A stretch of 64,000 nucleotides of DNA. Source: Streptomyces sp. LaPpAH-108. Lineage in GTDB: Bacteria; Actinomycetota; Actinomycetes; Streptomycetales; Streptomycetaceae. The notes under the pieces were generated by a model. The model did not search any database. It was not told where the DNA came from and saw only the letters and a list, made by a program, of their open reading frames with translations. Position 1 is the stretch's first letter. Each line of letters starts with the position of its first letter. The DNA is taken from assembly GCF_000373625.1 (NCBI RefSeq), contig NZ_KB891994.1, positions 496,001 through 560,000 on the forward strand, written 5' to 3'. The position numbers were made by a program, and so were the translations under genes. Below, one piece after another: positions 8,288 to 17,594 of the stretch.

Positions 8288-9733
8288 CTACTGGTGCTTG
8301 TAATGCTTGATCGACGAGTCCTTGGCGGCCTGGTCGGCATAGCCCTGAATACGCTTGATCGCCTCGGCGGGGGTGATCCGGCCGGCCATCATCTCGCCCA
8401 GGCCGCCGACGCCGATCTTCTCCTTCTCCAACTGCACGTACCAGTCGGGGATGCGCGGGTTCACCAGGTTCGTCCCGGCCTTCTCCAGGACCGCGACGGC
8501 CGACTTCAGACCGGGGGTCAGGGTGATGCCGTCGGTGCCGCCGTTGAACGCGGTCAGCGACTTCACCTTGGCGGTGAAGTTCTTCGAGGACGCCTCGGAG
8601 AGCATGATGCGCAGCTGCTCCATGCCGCCCTCGGGGTTGGCCGCCTTCGCCGGGACGATGAACGGCTCACCGCCGGAGGCCCAGGTGGTGCCGAAGGGCA
8701 TCTTGTCCGAGCTGTCGAGACCGGAGGGCGCCGCGACCGCGAGGTCGAAGTCCGCGGGGATGACGTTCGCCGACTCGTTCTCCACCCAGGAGCCGTTGGG
8801 GATGAACAGCGCCTCGCCCTTGGCCCACGCGGTCTGCGACTGGATGTGGTCGAGACCGGGGGTGCCCTTGAGGACGTAGCCCTTCTTGTACAGCTCGTAG
8901 TACGCCTCGAAACACGCCTTGACCGCCGGGTGCTTCCAGGCGTTCGGCTCCAGGTTGTCGATGGCGTTCAGGACCTCGACGCCGCCGACCTTGCCGATCA
9001 TCGGGTAGAGCGAGAAGGGGATGTAGTACGGGTACTTGCCCGCGTAGGTCCAGCCCGCGATGCCCTTCTTCTTGGCCTTGGCGCAGACCTTGAGCATCTC
9101 GTCCCAGGTCTCCGGGTACTTCTCGTCGAGCGAGTCCAGCGCCTTCTGCGAGTACCAGACGCCGTACACCGTGTAGGCGTAGTACATGATCCAGACCGGG
9201 TCGCCGTCGAACTGGCCCATCTCCACGATGCCGGGGCGCAGGGTGTCGCGGACCTTCTTGGCCGGGTCGTCGTACGACGGTGCGTCAAGGAGCGGGGTGA
9301 GGTCGGCGAGCTGCTTCTTGCCGACCAGGCCGCCCATGTCCATCTGCTCGGCGCCGGAGTTGTCGATGAGGTCCGGCGGGGTGCCGCCGTTGAAGCGGGG
9401 CTGGAGCGTGGACTGGATCTTCTGGGTGGCCGAGAACTTCACCTTGGCGCCGGGGAAGTCCTTCTCGTAGATCTTCACCGCGTCCTCGGCGTACTCCTTG
9501 CCGAAACCGCCGTCGAAGAGGACGAATTCCATCCCCGCGCTCTTGTTGACACCGAGCGGGTTCTTCTTGGTCTTCTCGCCCGCCTTCGCCTTGCCCTGCG
9601 CGTCGCCCCCACTGCTCGCGCAGGCCGACAGCAGGCCCATTCCGGGGGCCGCGACCAAGCCGATCGCCGCCGAACGCTTGATCAGATCGCGTCGGCCGAC
9701 GCCCTCTCCACCGCGGTGCGGAAGTGATCCCAT
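8288..9733 (-). CDS. ngcE: Sugar-binding lipoprotein, probably Tat-exported (NgcE-like)
   Basis: Extracellular solute-binding protein (family 1 type), 481 aa. The N-terminus carries the twin-arginine-like motif GRRDLIKRS (residues 13-21), a hydrophobic stretch, and lipobox LSAC with Cys38, so it looks like a Tat lipoprotein. A Lys/Gly-rich linker precedes the binding domain (MEFVLFDGGFGKEYAEDA). ATG at 9733 is supported by GAGG 8 nt upstream; the reading frame stays open far upstream but without homology. NgcE of Streptomyces binds N-acetylglucosamine, chitobiose or longer chitin oligomers in the species studied. The exact ligand here is not determined by the sequence. A DasR-like site lies 85 bp upstream. 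Confidence 0.87.
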   Translation of the reverse strand: MGSLPHRGGEGVGRRDLIKRSAAIGLVAAPGMGLLSACASSGGDAQGKAKAGEKTKKNPLGVNKSAGMEFVLFDGGFGKEYAEDAVKIYEKDFPGAKVKFSATQKIQSTLQPRFNGGTPPDLIDNSGAEQMDMGGLVGKKQLADLTPLLDAPSYDDPAKKVRDTLRPGIVEMGQFDGDPVWIMYYAYTVYGVWYSQKALDSLDEKYPETWDEMLKVCAKAKKKGIAGWTYAGKYPYYIPFSLYPMIGKVGGVEVLNAIDNLEPNAWKHPAVKACFEAYYELYKKGYVLKGTPGLDHIQSQTAWAKGEALFIPNGSWVENESANVIPADFDLAVAAPSGLDSSDKMPFGTTWASGGEPFIVPAKAANPEGGMEQLRIMLSEASSKNFTAKVKSLTAFNGGTDGITLTPGLKSAVAVLEKAGTNLVNPRIPDWYVQLEKEKIGVGGLGEMMAGRITPAEAIKRIQGYADQAAKDSSIKHYKHQ

Positions 9734-9817
9734 GCTCAAGTCCTCGCCACTCAGGCGGTGAACCGGATCTCCCCCGGCCGCCGCGTCGGGTAGTGCTGGT
9801 TCGTGCAGGAAACGCCG

Positions 9818-9833
9818 ATAGGTATAGTCCACT
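9818..9833 (-). promoter_or_regulatory. Candidate DasR-responsive element (dre) of ngcE
   Basis: Read on the minus strand the site is AGTGGACTATACCTAT. It agrees with the remembered dre consensus (A[GC]TGGTCTAGACCA[GC]T) at about 12 of 16 positions. It lies 85 bp upstream of ngcE, a sensible operator position. DasR is the GntR-type N-acetylglucosamine regulator of Streptomyces; control of an NgcEFG transporter by it would make sense. The match is imperfect, so this is a candidate only. Confidence 0.4.
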
Positions 9834-10023
9834 TCCCGCCAACGGGGCAAGATCGAGCACAACGCGACCTCGGGACTTTTCCGAGTTGAGACCTGCCGGA
9901 AATATCGGTGCGGCGGGTCCGGGCTCCTACGGCGAATGCGCGCGATAGCCCCCTGAATGCCACACCCAACACCCTTGACATCGTGGGCCACTTGACCACC
10001 TACTGGTTCTTGCGCAGCAAGTT

Positions 10024-10035
10024 GACAACGTTGTC
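10024..10035. promoter_or_regulatory. Palindromic operator GACAACGTTGTC upstream of first GH92 gene
   Basis: Perfect 12-bp palindrome with a central CG, 30 bp before the GH92 start codon. The identical 12-mer occurs at 17371-17382 upstream of the second GH92 gene. The form (A/T-rich arms, central CG) resembles LacI-family operators. No LacI-family gene is in the window. Confidence 0.65.
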
Positions 10036-10064
10036 CGCAGTGAGCGCAGGAGGGGAATCCGTAG

Positions 10065-13000
10065 ATGCAGCGGAGAACTCGGCACAGAGGGACTCCGGCG
10101 GTCGTCCTCACGGCCGCCTTTGTCATGGCCGTGGGCGCGCAAGGGGCCGCGATCGCCCTGCCCGCCCAACCCAGGGCCACCGAATCGGAGTTCGCCTCCT
10201 CGTTCGAGGCGGGTGATCCGGCGCCCGACTGGCTCAGCACCGTGGACACCGGGCCGGACGGCGGCAAACGCTCCTCGGGCGTGGACGGCGGCTTCAGCAG
10301 CGGCATCCCGGGCAATGTCACCGACCACGTCACCGACCTGCGCGCCAACGGCGAGAACACGGGCGCGGGCGAGGTCAAGGAGAACCTGACCGACGTCGAC
10401 CCGACCACCAAGTGGCTGACTTTCCAGCCCACCGGCTGGGTCGAGTTCGACCTCGACAAGCCGGTCAAGCTCGTCACCTACGCGCTCACCTCGGCCAACG
10501 ACCACGACGAGCGCGACCCCAAGGACTGGAAGCTGCTCGGCTCGACGGACGGCAAGGACTGGAAGCAGGTCGACTCCCGCACGGGCGAGTCCTTCTCCGC
10601 GCGCTTCCAGACCAAGTCGTACGACCTGGCGGCCCCGGCGGAGTACCAGCACTTCCGCCTGGAGGTGACGAAGAACAACGGCGCCACCGACGCCCTCCAG
10701 CTCGCCGACGTGCAGTTCTCCACCGGCGGGAGCGACGGACCGGTCCCGCACGACATGCTCTCCCTGGTCGACCGCGGCCCCAGCGGCTCGCCCACGGCCA
10801 AGGCGGGCGCGGGCTTCACCGGCACGCACGCGCTGCGCTACGCCGGACGGCACACCGCCGACGGCCGCGCCTACTCGTACAACAAGGTCTTCGACGTCAA
10901 TGTGAAGGTGGGCCGCGACACCCAGCTGTCGTACCGCGTCTTCCCGTCGATGGCCGACGGCGACCGGGACTACGACGCCACCAACGTCTCCGTGGACCTG
11001 GCCTTCACCGACGGCACCTATCTGAGCGACCTGGGCGCGAGCGACCAGCACGGCTTCCCGCTGACCCCGCGCGGCCAGGGCGACGCCAAGGTGCTCTACG
11101 TCAACCAGTGGAACAACGTGGCCTCGCGCATCGGTTCGGTGGCGGCGGGCAAGACCGTCGACCGGGTCCTGCTGGCCTACGACTCCCCCAAGGGCCCGGC
11201 GAAGTTCCGGGGCTGGCTCGACGACGTGGCGCTGAAGCGGGTGGCGCCCGAGCGGCCCAAGGCGCACCTCTCCGACTACGCGCTGACCACGCGCGGAACC
11301 AACTCCAGCGGCAGCTTCTCGCGCGGCAACAACTTCCCCGCGACCGCGCTCCCGCACGGGTTCAACTTCTGGACCCCGGTGACCAACGCGTCCTCGCTCA
11401 GCTGGCTGTACGAGTACGCGCGGGCCAACAACGACGACAACCTGCCCACCATCCAGGCGTTCAGCGCGAGCCACGAGCCGAGCCCGTGGATGGGCGACCG
11501 GCAGACCTTCCAGCTGATGCCGTCAGCCGCGAAGGGCACCCCGGACACCGGGCGTGACGCGCGCGAACTGGCCTTCCGGCACGAGAACGAGACCGCGCGG
11601 CCGTACTACTACGGCGTGACGTTCGAGAACGGTCTCAAGGCCGAGATGACCCCGACCGACCACGCGGCCTCGCTCCGCTTCACCTACCCGGGCGACGACG
11701 CGAGCGTGCTCTTCGACAACGTCACCGAGCAGGCCGGGCTCACCCTGGACAAGGAGCACGGGATCGTCACCGGCTACTCGGACGTCAAGTCCGGCCTGTC
11801 GACGGGCGCCACGCGGCTGTTCGTGTACGGCGTCTTCGACAAGCCCGTGACGGACGGGTCCTCCAGCGGGGTCAAGGGCTATCTCCGGTTCAACACCGGG
11901 TCCGACCACACCGTGACCCTGCGCCTGGCGACCTCGCTGATCAGCGTGGACCAGGCGAAGGACAACCTGCGCCAGGAGATCCCGGACGGCACCTCCTTCG
12001 ACGCCGTGAAGGCGCGTGCCCAGCACACCTGGGACAAGCTCTTCGGCAAGGTCGAGGTGGAGGGCGCGACCCCGGACCAGCTGACCACGCTGTACTCCAG
12101 CATGTACCGGCTGTACCTCTACCCCAACTCCGGTTTCGAGAAGGTGGGTTCGAAGTACCAGTACGCCTCGCCGTTCTCCCCGATGCCGAACCCGGACTCC
12201 CCGACGCACACCGGCGCCAAGATCGTGGACGGCAAGGTGTACGTCAACAACGGCTTCTGGGACACCTATCGGACGACCTGGCCCGCCTACTCGCTGCTGA
12301 CGCCCGGTCAGGCCGGTGAGATGGTCGACGGGTTCGTGCAGCAGTACAAGGACGGCGGCTGGACCTCCCGCTGGTCCTCCCCCGGCTACGCCGACCTGAT
12401 GACCGGCACCTCCTCGGACGTGGCCTTCGCCGACGCCTATGTGAAGGGCGTGAACTTCGACGCGAAGGCGGCGTACGACGCGGCCGTGAAGAACGCGACC
12501 GTGGTGCCGCCGAGTTCGGGCGTAGGCCGCAAGGGCATGGCCACGTCGCCCTTCCTCGGCTACACCAGCACCGACACCGGCGAGGGCTTCTCCTGGGCCA
12601 TGGAGGGCTACGTCAACGACTACGGCATCGCCAAGATGGGCGAGGCCCTGTACAAGAAGACCGGCCAGAAGCGGTACCACGAGGAGTCCCAGTACTTCCT
12701 CAACCGGGCCCGCGACTATGTGAACCTCTTCGACGACAAGGCCGGTTTCTTCCAGGGCCGCACCGCCAAGGGCGCCTGGCGCGTGGACTCCGCGAAGTAC
12801 GACCCGCGCGTGTGGGGCTACGACTACACGGAGACCAACGGCTGGGGCTACGCCTTCACCGCCCCGCAGGACAGCCGGGGCCTGGCCAACCTCTACGGCG
12901 GTCGCAAGGCCCTCGGCGACAAGCTGGACACGTACTTCGCCACCCCGGAGACGGCCTCCCCGGAGTTCGTCGGCTCCTACGGCGGTGTCATCCACGAGAT

Positions 13001-13868
13001 GACCGAGGCGCGGGACGTCCGCATGGGCATGTACGGCCACTCCAACCAGGTCGCGCACCACGTCATCTACATGTACGACGCGGCGGGCGAGCCCTGGAAG
13101 GCGCAGGCGAACGTGCGCCAGGCGCTGTCCCGGCTGTACACGGGCAGCGAAATCGGGCAGGGCTACCACGGCGACGAGGACAACGGCGAGCAGTCGGCCT
13201 GGTACCTCTTCTCCTCGCTCGGCTTCTACCCGCTGGTCATGGGCAGCGGTGAATACTCCATCGGCTCCCCGCTGTTCAAGAAGGTCACCGTCCACCTGGA
13301 GAACGGGCGGGACCTGGTGGTCAAGGCTCCGCGCAACAGCGACCGCAACGTCTACGTGCAGGGTGTGCGCTTCAACGGCCGCTCGTGGAACTCCACTTCG
13401 CTCCCCCACTCGCTGCTCTCCAAGGGCGGGGTGCTGGAGTTCTCGATGGGCTCCAAGCCCTCGTCGTGGGGCACCGGCAAGGACGCGGCCCCGGTCTCCA
13501 TCACCCAGGACGACAAGGTGCCGAGCCCGCGCGCGGACGTGCTGAAGGGTGACGGCGCGCTGTTCGACAACACCTCGGCGACGAGCGCGACGGTCACCTC
13601 GGTGGACCTGCCGGTGAGCGCGGCCGTCAAGGGCGCCCAGTACACGCTGACTTCACCGGCGGACCACACCAAGGCGCCGACCGGCTGGACCCTCCAGGGG
13701 TCCACGGACGGCACCACCTGGACGACGCTGGACAAGCGGTCGGGCGAGTCCTTCGCCTGGGACCGGCAGACGCGGGCGTTCAGTGTCGCGAAGCCGGGGT
13801 CGTACGCGAAGTACCGGCTGGTGCTGGACGGCGAATCCACGCTGGCGGAGGTGGAGTTGCTGGGCTGA
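10065..13868 (+). CDS. Secreted GH92 alpha-mannosidase with two discoidin (F5/8C-like) modules
   Basis: Predicted exo-acting alpha-1,2-type mannosidase (glycoside hydrolase family 92, Ca2+-dependent, inverting), secreted. The protein has 1267 aa. Residues 1-38 form a signal peptide (basic start, VVLTAAFVMAVGAQGAAIA). An F5/8 type C-like carbohydrate-binding module spans about 90-225 (TKWLTFQPTGWVEFDLDKPV), the GH92 region about 400-1130, and a second discoidin-like module about 1150-1267. GH92 signatures are NNGFWDTYRTTWPAYSLL and EDNGEQSAWYLFSSLGFYP, the latter holding the acidic residues of the active site. ATG at 10065 has AGGAGG upstream. It is convergent with another GH92 gene and shares its operator. 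Likely substrate is fungal or other eukaryotic mannan or N-glycan; linkage specificity is not known. Confidence 0.9.
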   Translation: MQRRTRHRGTPAVVLTAAFVMAVGAQGAAIALPAQPRATESEFASSFEAGDPAPDWLSTVDTGPDGGKRSSGVDGGFSSGIPGNVTDHVTDLRANGENTGAGEVKENLTDVDPTTKWLTFQPTGWVEFDLDKPVKLVTYALTSANDHDERDPKDWKLLGSTDGKDWKQVDSRTGESFSARFQTKSYDLAAPAEYQHFRLEVTKNNGATDALQLADVQFSTGGSDGPVPHDMLSLVDRGPSGSPTAKAGAGFTGTHALRYAGRHTADGRAYSYNKVFDVNVKVGRDTQLSYRVFPSMADGDRDYDATNVSVDLAFTDGTYLSDLGASDQHGFPLTPRGQGDAKVLYVNQWNNVASRIGSVAAGKTVDRVLLAYDSPKGPAKFRGWLDDVALKRVAPERPKAHLSDYALTTRGTNSSGSFSRGNNFPATALPHGFNFWTPVTNASSLSWLYEYARANNDDNLPTIQAFSASHEPSPWMGDRQTFQLMPSAAKGTPDTGRDARELAFRHENETARPYYYGVTFENGLKAEMTPTDHAASLRFTYPGDDASVLFDNVTEQAGLTLDKEHGIVTGYSDVKSGLSTGATRLFVYGVFDKPVTDGSSSGVKGYLRFNTGSDHTVTLRLATSLISVDQAKDNLRQEIPDGTSFDAVKARAQHTWDKLFGKVEVEGATPDQLTTLYSSMYRLYLYPNSGFEKVGSKYQYASPFSPMPNPDSPTHTGAKIVDGKVYVNNGFWDTYRTTWPAYSLLTPGQAGEMVDGFVQQYKDGGWTSRWSSPGYADLMTGTSSDVAFADAYVKGVNFDAKAAYDAAVKNATVVPPSSGVGRKGMATSPFLGYTSTDTGEGFSWAMEGYVNDYGIAKMGEALYKKTGQKRYHEESQYFLNRARDYVNLFDDKAGFFQGRTAKGAWRVDSAKYDPRVWGYDYTETNGWGYAFTAPQDSRGLANLYGGRKALGDKLDTYFATPETASPEFVGSYGGVIHEMTEARDVRMGMYGHSNQVAHHVIYMYDAAGEPWKAQANVRQALSRLYTGSEIGQGYHGDEDNGEQSAWYLFSSLGFYPLVMGSGEYSIGSPLFKKVTVHLENGRDLVVKAPRNSDRNVYVQGVRFNGRSWNSTSLPHSLLSKGGVLEFSMGSKPSSWGTGKDAAPVSITQDDKVPSPRADVLKGDGALFDNTSATSATVTSVDLPVSAAVKGAQYTLTSPADHTKAPTGWTLQGSTDGTTWTTLDKRSGESFAWDRQTRAFSVAKPGSYAKYRLVLDGESTLAEVELLG

Positions 13869-13883
13869 CGCACCGGGCATGAC

Positions 13884-13915
13884 GAAGGGGCGGGTCCTTA
13901 CGGGCCCGCCCCTTC
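13884..13915. terminator. Bidirectional terminator between convergent GH92 genes
   Basis: GAAGGGGCGGG (13884-13894) and CCCGCCCCTTC (13905-13915) form an 11-bp perfect stem with a 10-nt loop, centred in the 60-bp gap between the two stop codons. Confidence 0.85.
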
Positions 13916-13928
13916 GGTGTGTGCGGGG

Positions 13929-16900
13929 TCAGTCGGTGGCGATGGTGAACACGTGCAGGTCGCTGTCGGCGGGAAGCTCGACGCTCTTCACCGCCTTGCC
14001 CTCCGGCGCGGTGAACGGCTTGGTGGCGAAGACGTAGGTGGCGACCGGGTCCTTGTCGGCGCCCGCGACATTGCGGTACGCGGTCTTGGCGACGACCTCG
14101 TTGCCGTACTGGACGGTGCCGCCGCCTCCGCCGACGGTCCAGTCGGTGAAGGAGAGGTCGGCGGTCGTGGTGCTGCCGTCGGTGTAGGTGACGGTGGCCT
14201 TGGCCTGCTGGTTGCCGTTGACGGCGCTGCCGACGAACGCCAACCGGGTCACGCCGTCCTTGAGTTGGATGGTCTGTCCGGCGCCGGTGGCGTTGTCCGG
14301 GCGGCCCGCGGGCGAGTCGGGCCAGGTGAAGGCGAGGCCGTTGGTGGCGTACTGCTTACCCGGGGTGAGTCCGGCCGCCGCGAGGGCCTGGCGGGAGTAG
14401 GACCAGCCGCCGCCGTCGTAGTCGGCCTCGTCGTGGTCGCCCTGGTCGTCGGAGACGCCGGTGTTGTCGTAGGCGGCGAGCAGGGTGCCGGGGGCGGCGA
14501 CCGTGAGGGCCACGGGCTGTTCGTAGGAGGTGTCGCCGGAGGTCACGGTGACCTTGGCGGTGTAGAAGCCCTGGTCGGCGTCCTCGGCGGCGGCCAGGGT
14601 GATCTCCTGGGAGCCGCCGGTGACGGTGCCCTCGGCGGGCGTGGCCGTGACTCCGGCCGGGGTCTCGACCCGGTAGTGGACCTCGGGGCCGGTGCCGCCG
14701 CTGAGGGACAGCGCGCGGATGCCGATCTTCGTGCTGTCACCGGGTGCGAGGGTGGCCGTGGTGGGGCCGACACCGATCTGGTACGGCTGCTCGCCCTGCC
14801 GGAAGGACGGCGGCGGATTGTGGGCGCCCCAGGCGCGGTTGGCGGTGGTGCCGAGGGTGTAGTCGAGCCGGCCGCCGTCCCGGACGAAGGAGGCAGGGAG
14901 CCAAGGCCGGTCACTGGAGCGGCCGTCGACCTTCAGGGACTGGACGTAGGGGGCGTCGGCCGCCGCTCCGGTGGCGCGCACGGAGATGTCGTTGCCGTGC
15001 GGGCGGTTGATCTCGATCCGCGCGAACAGCGGGGAGGCGAGGACGAGTTCGGCCCGCGAGGGGACCTGGGGGTACATGCCCATCGCGGAGAAGACGTACC
15101 AGGCGGACATCGCGCCGAGGTCGTCGTTGCCGGGGATGCCGCCGGGGGTGGGGGTCCAGAGCTGGCGCATCGCGGCGCGGACGGTCTCCTGCGCCTTGTA
15201 GGGGGCGCCCGCGTAGTCGTAGAGGTACGGGACGTTGATCGAGGGCTCGTTGTCCAGCTCGGACTTGGCGCCGCCGTTGCCGGTCAGGGCCCACTTGCCG
15301 TCGGCGGTGTGGAAGAAGTCGTCCAGACGGGCCAGCGCCTTGTCGGTGCCGCCGAGTGCGGCGAACAGTCCGGCGGGGTTGTGCTGGACCATCCAGGTGT
15401 ACTGGGCGGCCGAGCCCTCCACGAAGCCGTTGCCGGTGTCGGGGGTGAAGCCGGTGACCCAGCTGCCGTCGGCCTTGCGGTTGGCGATGTAGCCGCCGGT
15501 GGAGTCGGCCGCGATGTTGAAGTTGTTCTGCCACCACTGGGCGCGGTCGGCGAAGGTCCTGGCGGTGCTCTTCCGCCCGGCCGCCGTGGCGAGTTGGGAG
15601 AGGGAGAAGTCGGCGGTGGACATCTCCAGGGTCTCGGCGGCGCCGCCCCAGGCGTTGGAGACGCTGGGCATGTAGTGCAGCTTCAGATACTTGTCGAGGG
15701 AGGGACGCTGGCCGACCGACAACACCGGCTTGCCGGAGGCGGACAGGTCCTGCTCGGTGGGTACGGTGGCCGCCTTGACGAGGGACTTCAGGGCGCCCTC
15801 GAGGTCGAAGTCCGTGCCGCCGAAGGCGTGGATACCGGCGAGCGCGGTGGGTGCGGGGTCGCCGTTCATGACGTGGGTGCCGCTCGCGCCGTGCAGCCAG
15901 CGGTCCCAGACGCCGCCGTTCTGCTCGCTGAGTTCGTAGAGCGACTGGGCGATGTCGGAGCCGGTGTGCGGGTCGAGCAGGGTGAGCAGCTGGACCTGGT
16001 CGCGGTAGACGTCCCAGCCGGAGAAGGTGCCGTACTGGGCGCGGTGGCCGCGGGCGGTGCGGTGGACCGTGCCGTCGCTGCCCCGGTAGCGGCCGTCGGC
16101 GTCGCTGATGACGTTGGGGTGCAGCAGGGCGTGGTAGAGCGCGGTGTAGAAGGTGGTGCGCTCGTCGTCGGTGCCGCCGCCGGTCCTGATGGCGCCCAAT
16201 CGCTCGCGCCAGGCCGCGCGGGCGGCGTTCTGCACGGCGTCGAAGGAGCGGTGACCGCCGTTCTCCGCGCGGAGGTTGGCCTCGGCGGCTGCCGTGCTGA
16301 CGTAGGAGATGCCGACCTTGACGTTCACCGGTCCGGCGCCGGGTGCGAACTCGACGTATCCTCCGGCGCCCTTGCCCGCGACGGGCCTGCCGCCGTGGGA
16401 GAAGCCGCCGGTGCCGCCGGAGGCGCTGGTGGAGCCGGGGGTGAGTGTGTCGTCCTGCCAGGTGCCGGTGGTCTTGAAGGCGCGGTCGAAGTGGGCGGTG
16501 AAGTAGAGGGTGTAGTAGGAGCGTTGGCCCTCGGGGTCGAGGTAGCCGCAGAAGTTCCCGGAGGTGACGGAGCCCGAGATCGTGTGGCTTTCGGGGTCGA
16601 TGCTGACCGTCGAATCCTCCGAGCCCACCTCGGAGTTGGCGGTGCGCACCAGCAGCGAGGCGGGCTTGTCGGCGGGGTAGGTGAAGCGGGCCGCGCCGGT
16701 GCGGGCGGTCGCGGTGAGGTCGGCGGTGACGCCGGAGGCGAGACCGAGCTTGTAGTGGCCGGGCTCGGCGGTCTCGTCGGTGTGGGTGAAGTCCGAGGCG
16801 TAGACGGCGTCCTTGGTGTCGCTCGCCGGGGAGGAGGTGACCTCGCCCGCGTACGGGAAGAACGGGATGTCGCCGCTGCCGCCCGCACAGCCGGTGCCGG

Positions 16901-17195
16901 ACATGTGGGTCAGGCTGAAGCCTCTGACCCGGGTGGCGTCGTAGTGGTAGCCGCCGGGCGCGGCGGTGCGGGTGGCGTCGCCTCTGGTGTTCTCCGGGCT
17001 CCAGGAGAACATGCCGAAGGGCACGACGGCACCGGGGAAGGTGTCGCCGCCGTTGCTGGTGCCGATCAGCGGATCGACGTACGGGGTCGGGTCCTTGACC
17101 AGGGCGGGTGGTGCGTGGGTCGCCGCGAGGGCGGGGGTGGCGCCGCCGACCGCGAGCGCGGCGGCGAGCAGCAGGGACATCGGACGGAAACGCAT
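13929..17195 (-). CDS. Secreted GH92 alpha-mannosidase with C-terminal NEW3-like and lectin-like modules
   Basis: Second GH92 enzyme, 1088 aa. The signal peptide MRFRPMSLLLAAALAVGG...ALA ends near residue 25. The catalytic region begins at once with DPTPYVDPLIGTSNGGDTFP, then GYHYDATRVRGFSLTHMSG, and ends around residue 790 with GNDDLGAMSAWYVFSAMGMYP. The tail contains an NPCBM-associated NEW3-type beta domain (LAPGDSTKIGIRALSLS) and a final beta-rich module of about 200 aa. It differs from the convergent gene, which carries the EDNGEQSAWY form of the active-site motif, so the two may prefer different linkages or leaving groups. ATG 17195 is chosen for the signal peptide and an AAGGAGG site upstream; the frame is open further upstream without homology. 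Confidence 0.9.
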   Translation of the reverse strand: MRFRPMSLLLAAALAVGGATPALAATHAPPALVKDPTPYVDPLIGTSNGGDTFPGAVVPFGMFSWSPENTRGDATRTAAPGGYHYDATRVRGFSLTHMSGTGCAGGSGDIPFFPYAGEVTSSPASDTKDAVYASDFTHTDETAEPGHYKLGLASGVTADLTATARTGAARFTYPADKPASLLVRTANSEVGSEDSTVSIDPESHTISGSVTSGNFCGYLDPEGQRSYYTLYFTAHFDRAFKTTGTWQDDTLTPGSTSASGGTGGFSHGGRPVAGKGAGGYVEFAPGAGPVNVKVGISYVSTAAAEANLRAENGGHRSFDAVQNAARAAWRERLGAIRTGGGTDDERTTFYTALYHALLHPNVISDADGRYRGSDGTVHRTARGHRAQYGTFSGWDVYRDQVQLLTLLDPHTGSDIAQSLYELSEQNGGVWDRWLHGASGTHVMNGDPAPTALAGIHAFGGTDFDLEGALKSLVKAATVPTEQDLSASGKPVLSVGQRPSLDKYLKLHYMPSVSNAWGGAAETLEMSTADFSLSQLATAAGRKSTARTFADRAQWWQNNFNIAADSTGGYIANRKADGSWVTGFTPDTGNGFVEGSAAQYTWMVQHNPAGLFAALGGTDKALARLDDFFHTADGKWALTGNGGAKSELDNEPSINVPYLYDYAGAPYKAQETVRAAMRQLWTPTPGGIPGNDDLGAMSAWYVFSAMGMYPQVPSRAELVLASPLFARIEINRPHGNDISVRATGAAADAPYVQSLKVDGRSSDRPWLPASFVRDGGRLDYTLGTTANRAWGAHNPPPSFRQGEQPYQIGVGPTTATLAPGDSTKIGIRALSLSGGTGPEVHYRVETPAGVTATPAEGTVTGGSQEITLAAAEDADQGFYTAKVTVTSGDTSYEQPVALTVAAPGTLLAAYDNTGVSDDQGDHDEADYDGGGWSYSRQALAAAGLTPGKQYATNGLAFTWPDSPAGRPDNATGAGQTIQLKDGVTRLAFVGSAVNGNQQAKATVTYTDGSTTTADLSFTDWTVGGGGGTVQYGNEVVAKTAYRNVAGADKDPVATYVFATKPFTAPEGKAVKSVELPADSDLHVFTIATD

Positions 17196-17324
17196 GACGC
17201 GGCCCTTCCTCCTTGCGGACGGGTCGCGCCCCACGGGTCGCACAAGCCGCAGGGACAGTAACGTGCGCCGCCCGCCCCACGGAAGACCGCCCGCACCGGC
17301 TGGTCCGGTTCCCTCAACTGGGTT

Positions 17325-17382
17325 GACATCGTTGTCCGTTGAAGCGGTAAAGTCAGGTACGGACCCACTAGACAACGTTGTC
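17325..17382. promoter_or_regulatory. Pair of GACAACGTTGTC-type operators upstream of second GH92 gene
   Basis: A perfect GACAACGTTGTC lies at 17371-17382 and a one-mismatch copy GACATCGTTGTC at 17325-17336, 46 bp apart centre to centre, within the 399-bp gap 17196-17594. The spacing is close to four helical turns or a little more, compatible with looping by a dimeric repressor. The rest of the gap shows no convincing gene. Confidence 0.65.
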
Positions 17383-17594
17383 GCCGCCCCACCCGGCGAG
17401 GCCCCCGCCTCTCCCCCACAAGCCGCACCACCCCGCAAGGCCAGCACCATCCGGACGGGCACCACCCCCTCGCCCACCCGGCTCGCGGACCCGGTGGACC
17501 GTTCTCCACCGGGTCCGCCCAGAGAGCTGCCGAGCATGGCTGCCGACGGTCCCGGACCGCGAGGTGCGGGGCACCGTGCGGCGCGCGTGACGGC

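Larger units (their letters stand above)
9734..10064. promoter_or_regulatory. Divergent promoter region, ngcE / GH92
   Basis: This 331-bp gap separates divergent ngcE and the first GH92 gene. It holds a 16-bp DasR-like sequence near ngcE (9818-9833) and the perfect palindrome GACAACGTTGTC close to the GH92 start (10024-10035), with a partial copy TTGACATCGTGGGC from 9975. The GH92 ribosome site AGGAGG is at 10048-10053. I see no open reading frame of substance. Confidence 0.6.

Noticed and set aside
13917..17261. 1114-aa open frame opposite the second GH92 gene
   Set aside because: Antisense shadow of a clearly recognisable enzyme; the composition is almost only Gly, Val, Ala, Asp and Arg.
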